A stretch of DNA of 64,000 nt from positions 62,001-126,000 of the forward strand of contig NZ_NISY01000015.1 of NCBI RefSeq assembly GCF_007595705.1. Direction: 5' to 3'. Position numbers and translations under genes: made by a program. This DNA is from Streptomyces sp. SAJ15. GTDB lineage: Bacteria > Actinomycetota > Actinomycetes > Streptomycetales > Streptomycetaceae. Each line of letters opens with the position of its first letter. Position 1 is the stretch's first letter. The notes beneath the pieces are model-generated. The model was not told where the DNA came from, did not search any database, and worked only from the letters and a program-made list of their open reading frames with translations. This document shows positions 42,768 through 54,821 of the stretch, in pieces.

Positions 42768-45109
42768 CCGGAATCGCAGACGGCATCGGCGCCGCGACCG
42801 CCACCGCCGCCGCCCTCGCGGCCTCCGCCGGCCCCCCACCCGCCCCGGCGCCGCAGCGGCACGGCATCGGCGTCTCGCTGGCCCCCGCCGACTCCGCCGC
42901 GAAGGTCTCCGGCACCTTCCCGTACGCGGCCGACCTGTGGGCCGAGGGGCTGCTGTGGGCCGCCGTGCTGCGCTCGCCGCACCCGCACGCCCGCATCCTG
43001 TCCATCGACACCACCCAGGCCACCGAGATGCCGGGGGTGCGGGCCGTGGTGACCCACGCGGACGTGCCCGGCGACGCCGCCCACGGCCGCCGCGTCGCCG
43101 ACCGGCCGGTCTTCGCCCACGACCTGGTGCGCCACCACGGCGAGCCGATCGCCGCCGTCGCCGCCGACCACCCCGACACCGCCCGGCTGGCCGCCGCGGC
43201 GATCGCCGTCGAGTACGAGGTGCTGGAGCCGGTCACCGACCCCGAGCAGGCGTTCTCCGCCGAACCCCTGCACCCCGACGGCAATCTGATCCGGCACATC
43301 CCGCTGCGCTTCGGCGACCCCGCGGTCACCGGCGACGTCATCGTGGAGGGGCTCTACCGCATCGGCCGCCAGGACCCGGCGCCCATCGGCGCCGAGGCCG
43401 GCCTCGCGGTGCCGCGCCCGGACGGCGGCGTGGAGATCTACACCGCCTCCACCGACCCGCACGGCGACCGCGATCTGGCCGCCGCCTGCTTCGCGCTGCC
43501 GCCCGAGCTGGTCAAGGTGGTGGTGACCGGCGTGCCCGGCGCCATGGGGGAGCGCGAGGACCCCGGGATGCAGCTCGCGCTGGGGCTGCTGGCGCTGCGC
43601 ACCGGGCGACCGGTCAAGCTCGCCGCGACCCGCGAGGAGTCCTTCCTCGGCCACCCGCACCGCCACCCCACCCTGCTGCGCTACCGCCACCACGCGGACT
43701 CCGAGGGCAAGCTGCTGAAGGTCGAGGCGCAGATCCTGCTGGACGCGGGCGCCTACGCCGACTCCTCCTCGGACGCCCTCGCCGCCGCGGTCTCCTTCGC
43801 CTGCGGCCCCTACGTCGTCCCGCACGCCTTCGTCGAGGGTTGGGCGGTGCGCACCAACAACCCGCCGTCGGGCCATGTGCGCGGCGAGGGCGCGATGCAG
43901 GTGTGCGCCGCGTACGAGGGCCAGATGGACAAGCTCGCGGCCAAGCTGGGGATGGACCCGGCCGAGCTGCGGCTGCGCAACGCCATGGCCACCGGCGACC
44001 TGCTGCCCACCGGCCAGGCCGTCACCTGCCCGGCCCCGGTCGCGGAGCTGCTGACCGCGGTGCGGGACGAGCCGCTGCCCCCGCTCCCCAAGGACGATCC
44101 GGACGTCCGGGAGGGGGAGTGGCTGCTGCCCGGGGGCCCGGACGGCGCGGGCGACCCGGACGCGGTACGGCGCGGCGTCGGCTACGCGCTGGGCATGGTG
44201 CACATGCTCGGCGCCGAGGGCACCGACGAGGTCTCCACCGCCACCGTCAAGGTGACCGGCTCGGTGGCGACCGTCATCTGTGCGGCCGTGGAGACCGGAC
44301 AGGGCTTCACCACCCTGGCCCGACAGATCGTCCAGGAGGTGCTGGGCATCGAGGAGGTGCACGTCGCCTCCGTCGACACCGACCAGCCGCCGGCCGGGCC
44401 GGCCGCGCGCGGCCGCCACACCTGGGTGTCGGGCGGCGCCGTCGAGCGGGCCGCCAAGATGGTCCGCACCCAGCTGCTCCAGCCGCTGGCGCACCAGTTC
44501 GGCATGTCGACCGAGCTGCTCACCATCGCCGACGGCAAGATCACCTCGTATGACGGGGTGCTCAGCACCACCGTCGAGGAGGCGCTGGAGGGCAAGGAGC
44601 TGTGGGCGACGGCGCAGTGCCGACCGCACCCCACCGAGCCGCTGGACGAGTCGGGCCAGGGCGACGCCTTCGTCGGGCTCGCCTTCTGCGCGATCCGCGC
44701 GGTGGTGGACGTCGACATCGAGCTCGGCCTGGTCCGGGTGGTGGACGTCGCGCTGGCCCAGGACGTGGGTCGAGTGCTCAACCCGCGCCAGCTGGCGGCC
44801 CGGATCGAGGCCGGGGTGGCCCAGGGCATCGGCGCCGCCCTCACCGAGAACCTGCGCACCTCGCGCGGCATCGTCCGCCACCCGGACCTGACCAACTACG
44901 CCCTGCCGACCGCCGTCGACGTGCCCGACGTCCGCATCGTCGAGCTGATCGAGGAGCGGGACGTGGTCGCGCCCTTCGGCGCCAAGGCGGTCAGCGCGGT
45001 GCCGGTGGTGACCACGCCCGCGGCCATCGCGGCGGCCGTCCGTGCGGCGACCGGGCGGCCGGTCAACCGACTGCCCATCAGGCCGCAGTCGGCGGTCGTC
45101 AACGCCTGA
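42764..45109 (+). CDS. xanthine dehydrogenase family molybdopterin-binding subunit, catalytic Glu absent
   Basis: The 781 residues form the large subunit: an a/b hammerhead domain (about 35-150, K-V-S-G-T-F-P-Y-A-A-D-L) and the Mo-binding domains. N-N-P-P-S-G-H-V-R-G-E-G-A-M is the pterin/substrate loop. Near the C-terminus, where xanthine dehydrogenases have G-V-G-E and the Glu that activates the Mo-OH, this protein reads F-G-A-K-A-V-S-A-V-P, with Ala at about 745. The substrate and even hydroxylase activity are therefore uncertain. It overlaps the [2Fe-2S] gene by 4 bp. The subunits should form one complex in the cytosol. Confidence 0.85.
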   Translation: MTGIADGIGAATATAAALAASAGPPPAPAPQRHGIGVSLAPADSAAKVSGTFPYAADLWAEGLLWAAVLRSPHPHARILSIDTTQATEMPGVRAVVTHADVPGDAAHGRRVADRPVFAHDLVRHHGEPIAAVAADHPDTARLAAAAIAVEYEVLEPVTDPEQAFSAEPLHPDGNLIRHIPLRFGDPAVTGDVIVEGLYRIGRQDPAPIGAEAGLAVPRPDGGVEIYTASTDPHGDRDLAAACFALPPELVKVVVTGVPGAMGEREDPGMQLALGLLALRTGRPVKLAATREESFLGHPHRHPTLLRYRHHADSEGKLLKVEAQILLDAGAYADSSSDALAAAVSFACGPYVVPHAFVEGWAVRTNNPPSGHVRGEGAMQVCAAYEGQMDKLAAKLGMDPAELRLRNAMATGDLLPTGQAVTCPAPVAELLTAVRDEPLPPLPKDDPDVREGEWLLPGGPDGAGDPDAVRRGVGYALGMVHMLGAEGTDEVSTATVKVTGSVATVICAAVETGQGFTTLARQIVQEVLGIEEVHVASVDTDQPPAGPAARGRHTWVSGGAVERAAKMVRTQLLQPLAHQFGMSTELLTIADGKITSYDGVLSTTVEEALEGKELWATAQCRPHPTEPLDESGQGDAFVGLAFCAIRAVVDVDIELGLVRVVDVALAQDVGRVLNPRQLAARIEAGVAQGIGAALTENLRTSRGIVRHPDLTNYALPTAVDVPDVRIVELIEERDVVAPFGAKAVSAVPVVTTPAAIAAAVRAATGRPVNRLPIRPQSAVVNA

Positions 45110-45207
45110 GCCGGCCGGCGCCCGCGGAGGCGCCCGCGCCCGGACAGCCGAAGGGGGGCGCCCGGTCCCCGACCCGGAGCGCACCCCCTCGCCGCGTCCT
45201 TCGCCGC

Positions 45208-49275
<4,068 letters not shown>

Positions 49276-49380
49276 TTCCCCCCAGGGGGTATCGGCGGAA
49301 CACCGGGGGAGCTCAGAGGAAAAGCTCGGTGTAATGGCAGAACGAACGACGCCCCCGAAAAGAATCGCCCTGTGGGCGAG

Positions 49381-49902
49381 CTATGAGGAGATGTCGATCC
49401 GCCAGTCGTGACAGCGCATGATGTGCCCGGGGGGATACTCGAGCTCGCACCCGCCGAGCAGGGTGAAACCCGCCTTGAGACAGACGGCGTTGGAGGCGGC
49501 GTTCCCCACCGAGGGGAAGGCGTGCAGGTGCCGGTGGCGCCGCTCGGCGCGGGCGGCGGATATCACCGCCGCCGCGGCCGCCGCCGCGATGCCGCGGCCC
49601 TGGTGCCCCGGCAGCACGCTCCAGCCCGTCTCGTACACCGTCTCCCCGCGCCAGCTCCGTTCCCAGAAGCCCAGGCAGCCCACCGCCGTCCCCTCCGGCC
49701 GGAGCGTGACCCGGTACATCCGGCCCGTCCCGGTCCCGGGCAGCGCCAGATAGCGCGCATGCCGCTCGACGAGCTTCTCCTCGCTCTCCGGGCCGCCCAG
49801 ATGCACCATCGCCGCGGGCGCGTTCAGCGCCCGCAGCAGGTCCAGGTCCCCCTCCGCCCAGGGCTCGATCCGCACCCGCGACGTGTCCGTGTGGTCAGCC
49901 AT
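49381..49902 (-). CDS. GNAT-family N-acetyltransferase
   Basis: The 173-residue protein starts at ATG 49902. It shows the RimJ/RimL-like acetyl-CoA motif (W-S-V-L-P-G-H-Q-G-R-G-I-A, about 100-112) and the later N-A-A-S-N-A-V-C-L-K-A-G-F motif B. It transfers acetyl from acetyl-CoA to an unknown amine. It lies upstream of the NRPS on the same strand (106 bp gap), with a tRNA gene further upstream. A functional link to the NRPS is possible but not shown. Confidence 0.85.
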   Translation of the reverse strand: MADHTDTSRVRIEPWAEGDLDLLRALNAPAAMVHLGGPESEEKLVERHARYLALPGTGTGRMYRVTLRPEGTAVGCLGFWERSWRGETVYETGWSVLPGHQGRGIAAAAAAAVISAARAERRHRHLHAFPSVGNAASNAVCLKAGFTLLGGCELEYPPGHIMRCHDWRIDISS

Positions 49903-49997
49903 GCGGCCCACGGTACGAGGGAGGTCTGACAGCGGACGCGTTCGCGCCGGCCGCGGCCGCCCCGTCGAGGAGGGCGGCCGCGGCCGGCGTTCGCGCG

Positions 49998-50069
49998 AGG
50001 CCGTGACCGGAATCGAACCGGCGTCACCAGCTTTGCAGGCTGGCCCCTCAACCACTCGGGCACACGGCC
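49998..50069 (-). tRNA. tRNA-Cys (GCA)
   Basis: On the minus strand the sequence folds as a cloverleaf: acceptor stem GGCCGTG/CACGGCC, an anticodon arm CCAGC-CTGCAAA-GCTGG with anticodon GCA, and a T arm with TTCGATT. The discriminator base is U, as expected for cysteine tRNAs. CCA is not encoded. Confidence 0.93.
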
Positions 50070-50170
50070 GGGGTGTGGCGTCGCGGTCTCGACGATAGGA
50101 GCGGGGCCGAGGGCGGTTCAACGGTTCGGGCCGCCCCGACACAGGACCGCAACAGCTCGTTCATGCGCCG

Positions 50171-51055
50171 TCACGGCCGGGTGAGGAAGTCCTCCACGAC
50201 GGGCCGGAACAGCTCCGGTGCGTCGACCCAGGGGTAGTGGCCGACCTGGTGCAGCGTGCGGACGCGGGCGTGCGGGAAGGAGGCGGCGACGAGTTCGCCG
50301 GCGCGCGTCCCGGTGACGGCGTCGCGGTCGCCGGTGACGACCAGGACCGGACAGGTCACCTCGCGCAGTCCGACGAGCAGGGCGCGGCGGGTGGGCTCGT
50401 CGACGCCCTGCCAGAAGCCGGCGCGGGGCACCGGGCCCAACTGGGCGCCCTCGGCGGCGGCGTGGGCGCGCTGGGGCTCCTCCCAGCGGCCGTAGGCCAT
50501 GGGGGCCGCGCGGAACAGCAGGGCGCGGATCTCGCCCGTGTCATGGGCCTCGGTCAGCTGCTGGGCGGCGATGTAGGCGTCGGGCCACCACGGCTCGTCG
50601 GCACGGGACTCGAAGATCTCTCGGGCGTCGCCGGGGAGTTCGCCCTGGAGCCGGGAGCCGGGGCAGACCAGCACCAGATGGGTGAGTCGACCCGGGTGGG
50701 CGGCGGCGTACGCCTGGGCGACGGCGGCCCCCGCGTCGTGGGCGAGCAGGGCGAAGCGCTCCAGGCCCAGGGCGTCGCGGAGCGATTCGAGGTCCTCGGC
50801 CAGCCGGGGGAAGGCGTAGGCGGCGGGGCGGGAGGCGGGCGGGGAGGCGCCGGTGCCCCGGCTGTCGGGGATGACCAGGTCGCGGGCGGTGTCCATGCCG
50901 CCGAGGTCGCCCAGGTAGGCGGCGTCCCGGCCGGGGCCGCCGGCCAGGCACACCAGCGGCGGTCGGGCGCGCCGCGGCGTGCCGTCGCCGCGCGCGGGCA
51001 GAAGGGTGTAGGACAGCTCGGCGCCGTCGTAGGAGGTGTAGGTGTAGTGCGGCAT
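50171..51055 (-). CDS. alpha/beta hydrolase with Asp in the nucleophile elbow
   Basis: This encodes 294 residues from ATG 51055. The fold is clear: C-L-A-G-G-P-G-R-D (oxyanion loop, HGGPG-like as in proline iminopeptidases), D-S-R-G-T-G-A-S, and a terminal V-G-H-Y-P-W-V-D with the catalytic His. The nucleophile elbow reads L-L-A-H-D-A-G-A-A. It has Asp where peptidases have Ser, resembling the G-H-D-W-G of epoxide hydrolases and dehalogenases. The iminopeptidase name would therefore mislead. It is divergent from the LysR gene at 51208, which may control it. Confidence 0.82.
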   Translation of the reverse strand: MPHYTYTSYDGAELSYTLLPARGDGTPRRARPPLVCLAGGPGRDAAYLGDLGGMDTARDLVIPDSRGTGASPPASRPAAYAFPRLAEDLESLRDALGLERFALLAHDAGAAVAQAYAAAHPGRLTHLVLVCPGSRLQGELPGDAREIFESRADEPWWPDAYIAAQQLTEAHDTGEIRALLFRAAPMAYGRWEEPQRAHAAAEGAQLGPVPRAGFWQGVDEPTRRALLVGLREVTCPVLVVTGDRDAVTGTRAGELVAASFPHARVRTLHQVGHYPWVDAPELFRPVVEDFLTRP

Positions 51056-51207
51056 TGGTTCAGCTTGCCTGTTCTTCGCCCGATCTATTCCTGATCGATG
51101 GCCGATGGGGTCCGGTGGGCGGATTCCTGGGGCGGCTGAGGCTCCTGTTCTCAAAGCGGCACATGGAGGACGGGTTCCCTACCCCAACTTCTGCTTATCA
51201 TTCAGGG

Positions 51208-52113
51208 GTGTTCGATTCCCGGCACATCAAGACCTTCCACGAAGTGGTGCGGGCCGGCTCCTACTCGGCGGCCGCCCGCTCCCTCGGCTATACGCAGCCG
51301 GCGATCACCCAGCAGATGAAGGCGTTGGAACGCGCGGTGGGCACCCCGCTGTTCACCCGCGTCGGGCGGCGGATGCGGCTGACCGAGGCGGGGGAGGCGC
51401 TGGCCCGGCACGCGGGCACCATCCTGGACTCGCTCTCCGCCGCCCAGCAGCAGATGAAGGCCATCACCCGACTGCGCGCCGGCCGGGTGCGGGTCTGCGC
51501 CTTCCCCAGCGCGAGCGCCACCCTCATCCCCGAGGCGCTGGCCCGGATCACCGCCGGCCACCCCGGGGTGCAGGTGGAGCTGCAGGAGTACGAGCCGCCG
51601 GAGTCGCTGGGGCGGTTGGTGCGCGGCGAGTGTGACATCACCCTGGCCTTCACCTACCCCGGCCTGCATGAGCAGGTCCCGGAGGAGGTGGCGGAGATCC
51701 GGCTGCTGGAGGACGAGCTCACGGTGCTGATGCCCACCGGCCATCCGCTCGCCCGGCGCCGCGCGGTCAAGCTCGCCGACCTGGCCGAGGAGCGCTGGAT
51801 CGCCGGCTGTCTGCGCTGCCGCGCCAACTTCCTGCACGAGTGCGCCGAGCAGGGCTTCGCCCCGGACATCGCCTTCACCACGGACGACAACCTGGTGGTG
51901 CAGAGCCTGGTCGCGGAGGGCCTGGGGGTGGCGATGATGCCGGGGCTCGTGCTGTCCTTCCTGTGCCACCGCAAGGTCACCGGACGGGTCCTGGAGCCGG
52001 CCTCGCGCCGCCAGGTCTCCGCGTACGTCCTCCGCGAGCATCTGCGCATCCCCGCCACCGCGCTGGTGCTGGAGGAGCTCCAGGCGGTGGCGGCGCGCAG
52101 GGTCGGCTGCTGA
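51208..52113 (+). CDS. LysR-family regulator, likely of the cysteine dioxygenase genes
   Basis: The GTG at 51208 gives 301 residues, the usual LysR length. The HTH region is S-A-A-A-R-S-L-G-Y-T-Q-P-A-I-T-Q-Q-M (about 20-37) and the effector domain follows. An in-frame ATG at 51163 would add 15 residues and overlap an A+T-richer promoter-like stretch, so it was not used. The effector domain has a C-L-R-C-R segment near 195 that could sense thiols or redox, which is speculation. Genes for cysteine dioxygenase and a YeiH exporter follow on the same strand. Confidence 0.88.
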   Translation: MFDSRHIKTFHEVVRAGSYSAAARSLGYTQPAITQQMKALERAVGTPLFTRVGRRMRLTEAGEALARHAGTILDSLSAAQQQMKAITRLRAGRVRVCAFPSASATLIPEALARITAGHPGVQVELQEYEPPESLGRLVRGECDITLAFTYPGLHEQVPEEVAEIRLLEDELTVLMPTGHPLARRRAVKLADLAEERWIAGCLRCRANFLHECAEQGFAPDIAFTTDDNLVVQSLVAEGLGVAMMPGLVLSFLCHRKVTGRVLEPASRRQVSAYVLREHLRIPATALVLEELQAVAARRVGC

Positions 52114-52223
52114 TCCTCCGGGCGCCCACCGGATCACCGGGGGTCGATCCATAAGCTGTCGTTGGGTTCTGGCTAAGAAACCGTCGTTGGACCTGATGGA
52201 TCAGTCGGCAGCACGCTGCCCGT

Positions 52224-52796
52224 ATGACCGCTCCGACCGACTTCCGGCCCGCCGTGACGACACCTCGACTCGACTCGCTCGTCCGCGAGGTGCGCGCCAC
52301 CGTCGACCGCGGGCTGCCGCCCGACCTCACGGCCTACCTGGTCGGTGAGCGGCTCGCCCCGCACCTGGGCGCCCCCGACCTGCTCACCGCCGAGCAGCGC
52401 GAGGGCGACCCCGAGCGCTACCGCCAGCACGTGCTGCACGCCGAGCACGACGGGAGCTTCTCCATCGTCGCGCTGGTGTGGCTGCCGGGGCAGCGCACCT
52501 CCATCCACGACCACGTCTCCTGGTGCGTGACCGGCGTCCACGAGGGTCAGGAGAGCGAGCAGCGCTACCGCCTGGTCTCCGACGGCGCCAGCTCCCGGCT
52601 GATCGCCACCGAGCGGGTGGTCAACCCGCAGGGCGCGGTCTGCGGTTTCGCGCCGCCGGGCGATATCCACCGGGTGTGGAACGCCTGCGAGGGCACGGCG
52701 CTGTCCCTCCACATCTACGGCGCGGACATCTCCCGCCTGGGCTCCAGCGTGCGCCGCGTCTACCACCTCCCGACCGACGACCGGGACGCACGGTAA
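52224..52796 (+). CDS. cysteine dioxygenase family protein
   Basis: The 190-residue cupin carries I-H-D-H (about 96-99) and G-D-I-H-R-V-W (about 147), the three-His iron site of thiol dioxygenases. It should oxidise cysteine or a related thiol (3-mercaptopropionate is an alternative) to the sulfinate. The start is ATG 52224, 110 bp after the LysR gene. Its stop overlaps the next start by 1 bp (TAATG). The coupled YeiH gene suggests that sulfite released from the sulfinate is exported. Confidence 0.85.
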   Translation: MTAPTDFRPAVTTPRLDSLVREVRATVDRGLPPDLTAYLVGERLAPHLGAPDLLTAEQREGDPERYRQHVLHAEHDGSFSIVALVWLPGQRTSIHDHVSWCVTGVHEGQESEQRYRLVSDGASSRLIATERVVNPQGAVCGFAPPGDIHRVWNACEGTALSLHIYGADISRLGSSVRRVYHLPTDDRDAR

Positions 52797-53857
52797 TGGC
52801 GCTGCTCCGGGAGCGGCCCGGCGCGGCCGCACCCGCGGCGGCGGAGCGGCCCAGATCGCCGGGCAAGGTCCCGGGCCTGCTCTGCGCCGCGCTCGGCGTC
52901 GCCGCCGCCTGGGGGACGCACCGGCTGCTGCCGGGTGTGCCGATGCTCACCGCCGCCGTGGTGCTGGGCATCACCGCGGCCCATCTGCCGGGTGCGCGCG
53001 CGCTCGTCCGCGGCGCGGGGCGGCCCGGTCTCTCCTACGCCGGCAAGCGGCTGATGCGGCTCGGCGTGGTGCTGCTGGGGCTCAAGCTCAGCCTGGACGA
53101 CGTGCTCGGGCTCGGCTGGGCGACGGTGGCCATGGTCTTCGGCGTGGTCGCGGCCACCTTCGGCGGCACCTGGTGGCTGGGCCGGCGGATGGGCCTGCCC
53201 GGCGACCAGCCGCTGTTGATCGCCACCGGCTACTCGATCTGCGGGGCCTCCGCGATCGGCGCGGTCAGCGAGGTGTCCGAGAGCGAGGAGCGGGACATCG
53301 CCACCTCGGTGGCGCTGGTGACGCTGTGCGGCACCCTCGCCATCGCCGTGCTGCCGCTGCTCCAGCACCCGCTGGGGCTGAGCGACGCCCAGTTCGGCCG
53401 CTGGGCCGGGGCGAGCGTGCACGACGTGGGGCAGGTCGTCGCCACCGCGCAGACCGCCGGCGGCGCCGCGCTGAGCGAGGCGGTCCTGGTGAAGCTGATG
53501 CGGGTGGCGCTGCTGGCCCCGCTGGTGGCGGCGGTGGCGGTGGCGGCGCGCAACCGCCGCGCGGCCTCGGCCGTCGAGGGCGCCCGGTCCACCCGGCGCC
53601 CGCCGCTGGTCCCGCTCTTCGTCCTCGGCTTCCTGGCCATGGTGGGTGTGCGCAGTACCGGCCTGCTCTCCACCACCGCCCTGGACCTGACGGGGACCGC
53701 CCAGGAACTGCTGCTCGCCGCCGCCCTGTTCGGCCTCGGCAGCGCGGTGCACCTGCCCTCGCTCACCCGTACCGGGGCGCGGGTGGCGGGGCTGGGGCTG
53801 TGCGCCTGGCTGGTGGTCGCGGGGGCGAGCTACGGCGGCGTGCTGCTCACCGCCTGA
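52796..53857 (+). CDS. YeiH/UPF0324 family membrane protein, putative sulfite/sulfate exporter
   Basis: The 353 residues contain about 9-10 membrane segments. Family marks are G-V-V-L-L-G-L-K-L-S (about 103), Y-S-I-C-G-A-S-A-I (about 143) and V-H-D-V-G-Q-V-V-A-T-A (about 205). Members are proposed exporters of sulfite or sulfate-like anions. It is coupled to cysteine dioxygenase, which makes an efflux role for sulfur-catabolism products likely. The start is ATG 52796. It converges with the lipoprotein gene. Confidence 0.87.
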   Translation: MALLRERPGAAAPAAAERPRSPGKVPGLLCAALGVAAAWGTHRLLPGVPMLTAAVVLGITAAHLPGARALVRGAGRPGLSYAGKRLMRLGVVLLGLKLSLDDVLGLGWATVAMVFGVVAATFGGTWWLGRRMGLPGDQPLLIATGYSICGASAIGAVSEVSESEERDIATSVALVTLCGTLAIAVLPLLQHPLGLSDAQFGRWAGASVHDVGQVVATAQTAGGAALSEAVLVKLMRVALLAPLVAAVAVAARNRRAASAVEGARSTRRPPLVPLFVLGFLAMVGVRSTGLLSTTALDLTGTAQELLLAAALFGLGSAVHLPSLTRTGARVAGLGLCAWLVVAGASYGGVLLTA

Positions 53858-54007
53858 GCCGCCGCGGGGCGAGGCGGTCCACCGCGGCGGCGGGGTGCCC
53901 GGCCCCGCCCGTCTTCGCGCGCCGGTACTCGGCCGGCGGGTGCCCGCCCCGCCCTGCTTCCCGCGCGGCGTCGGCCCGGCCGGTGGACCCGGCCGGGCCG
54001 GCCGGGC

Positions 54008-54562
54008 TTACGGGTGCCAGATCTCCTTGATGGAGTCGATCTTGCCCTCGCCGTCCAGGTGGATGTCGTAGATGTTCCCGGAGCAGGAGTACGGCGCCTT
54101 CACGGCGCTGGGGTTGGTCATGCAGTCGGCGGCGTGCGACCACAGCTCGCCCGGGGGGACCACCTTGGTGGTGCCGGACCCGGTGGCCAGCTCCGCGTTC
54201 GTCTCCGGCGCGAACAGGTAGTAGTTGGCCTTGCCCTTGCCGTGGTAGATGAAGTCGTTCGGCGTGCACTCCGGCGCGGCGTCCTTGGCGGACAGCGAGC
54301 CCTTCGACGGGGGCACGGCGATCTCGACCATCTTGTGGCCGGCCGGCAGCGTCGGCGGCTCCCCGCAGTCGCCGGGGCCCTCTTCCTCGGTGCCCTTGCC
54401 CTGGCCCTCGTCGGCCTTCTGGTCCTTCTGGTCCTTCGCCGGCTGGGAGGCGGAGCCGCCGGTGGAACCGCCCGCGGTGTCGTCCTCCGGCCCACAGGCG
54501 GCCGCGCCGCCGAGCGCGGCGACGAGCACGAGACTGCTGATGAGGCGTCGAGTCGGCTTCAT
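54008..54562 (-). CDS. lipoprotein of unknown function
   Basis: This encodes 184 residues starting M-K-P-T-R-R. A hydrophobic stretch and a lipobox-like L-G-G-A-A-A-C put the lipid-bearing Cys at 23. A charged low-complexity linker (K-D-Q-K-D-Q-K-A-D-E) is followed by a compact domain of about 115 residues with four Cys (D-C-G, E-C-T, D-C-M, S-C-S), probably two disulfides. It should sit on the outer face of the membrane. The family was not recognised. It is divergent from the MFS gene with a 259-bp gap in which no gene is seen. Confidence 0.75.
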   Translation of the reverse strand: MKPTRRLISSLVLVAALGGAAACGPEDDTAGGSTGGSASQPAKDQKDQKADEGQGKGTEEEGPGDCGEPPTLPAGHKMVEIAVPPSKGSLSAKDAAPECTPNDFIYHGKGKANYYLFAPETNAELATGSGTTKVVPPGELWSHAADCMTNPSAVKAPYSCSGNIYDIHLDGEGKIDSIKEIWHP

Positions 54563-54821
54563 ATCGGATCCCCCGTCAGGTGAGAAAAAAAATGGTGATC
54601 ATGTGGTTCCGGGAGCCGGGTAATTTCAAGATCAATCACCTGGCCCGGCGGGAATCGTAAGGCATGTTCATGGCGACGTCGGCGTCGCTTCGATCATGGC
54701 GGCCATGTCGTAGCCGGTTCATGACACAGGCGGGACCGTCCGGACACCTAGGACCGAAGGACGATTCGATCTCCGCCCCGAGACAGGTGGCAGACCGGAC
54801 GGCCCTTCCTACGCTGGCGCG

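Noticed and set aside
49276..49380. Iron-box (DmdR/IdeR) operator before the NRPS
   Set aside because: No sequence close to the TTAGGTTAGGCTAACCTAA pattern was found, so an iron-regulated siderophore role is not claimed.
50171..51055. Calling the hydrolase a proline iminopeptidase
   Set aside because: The nucleophile elbow has Asp, not Ser, so the specific enzyme name is not supported.
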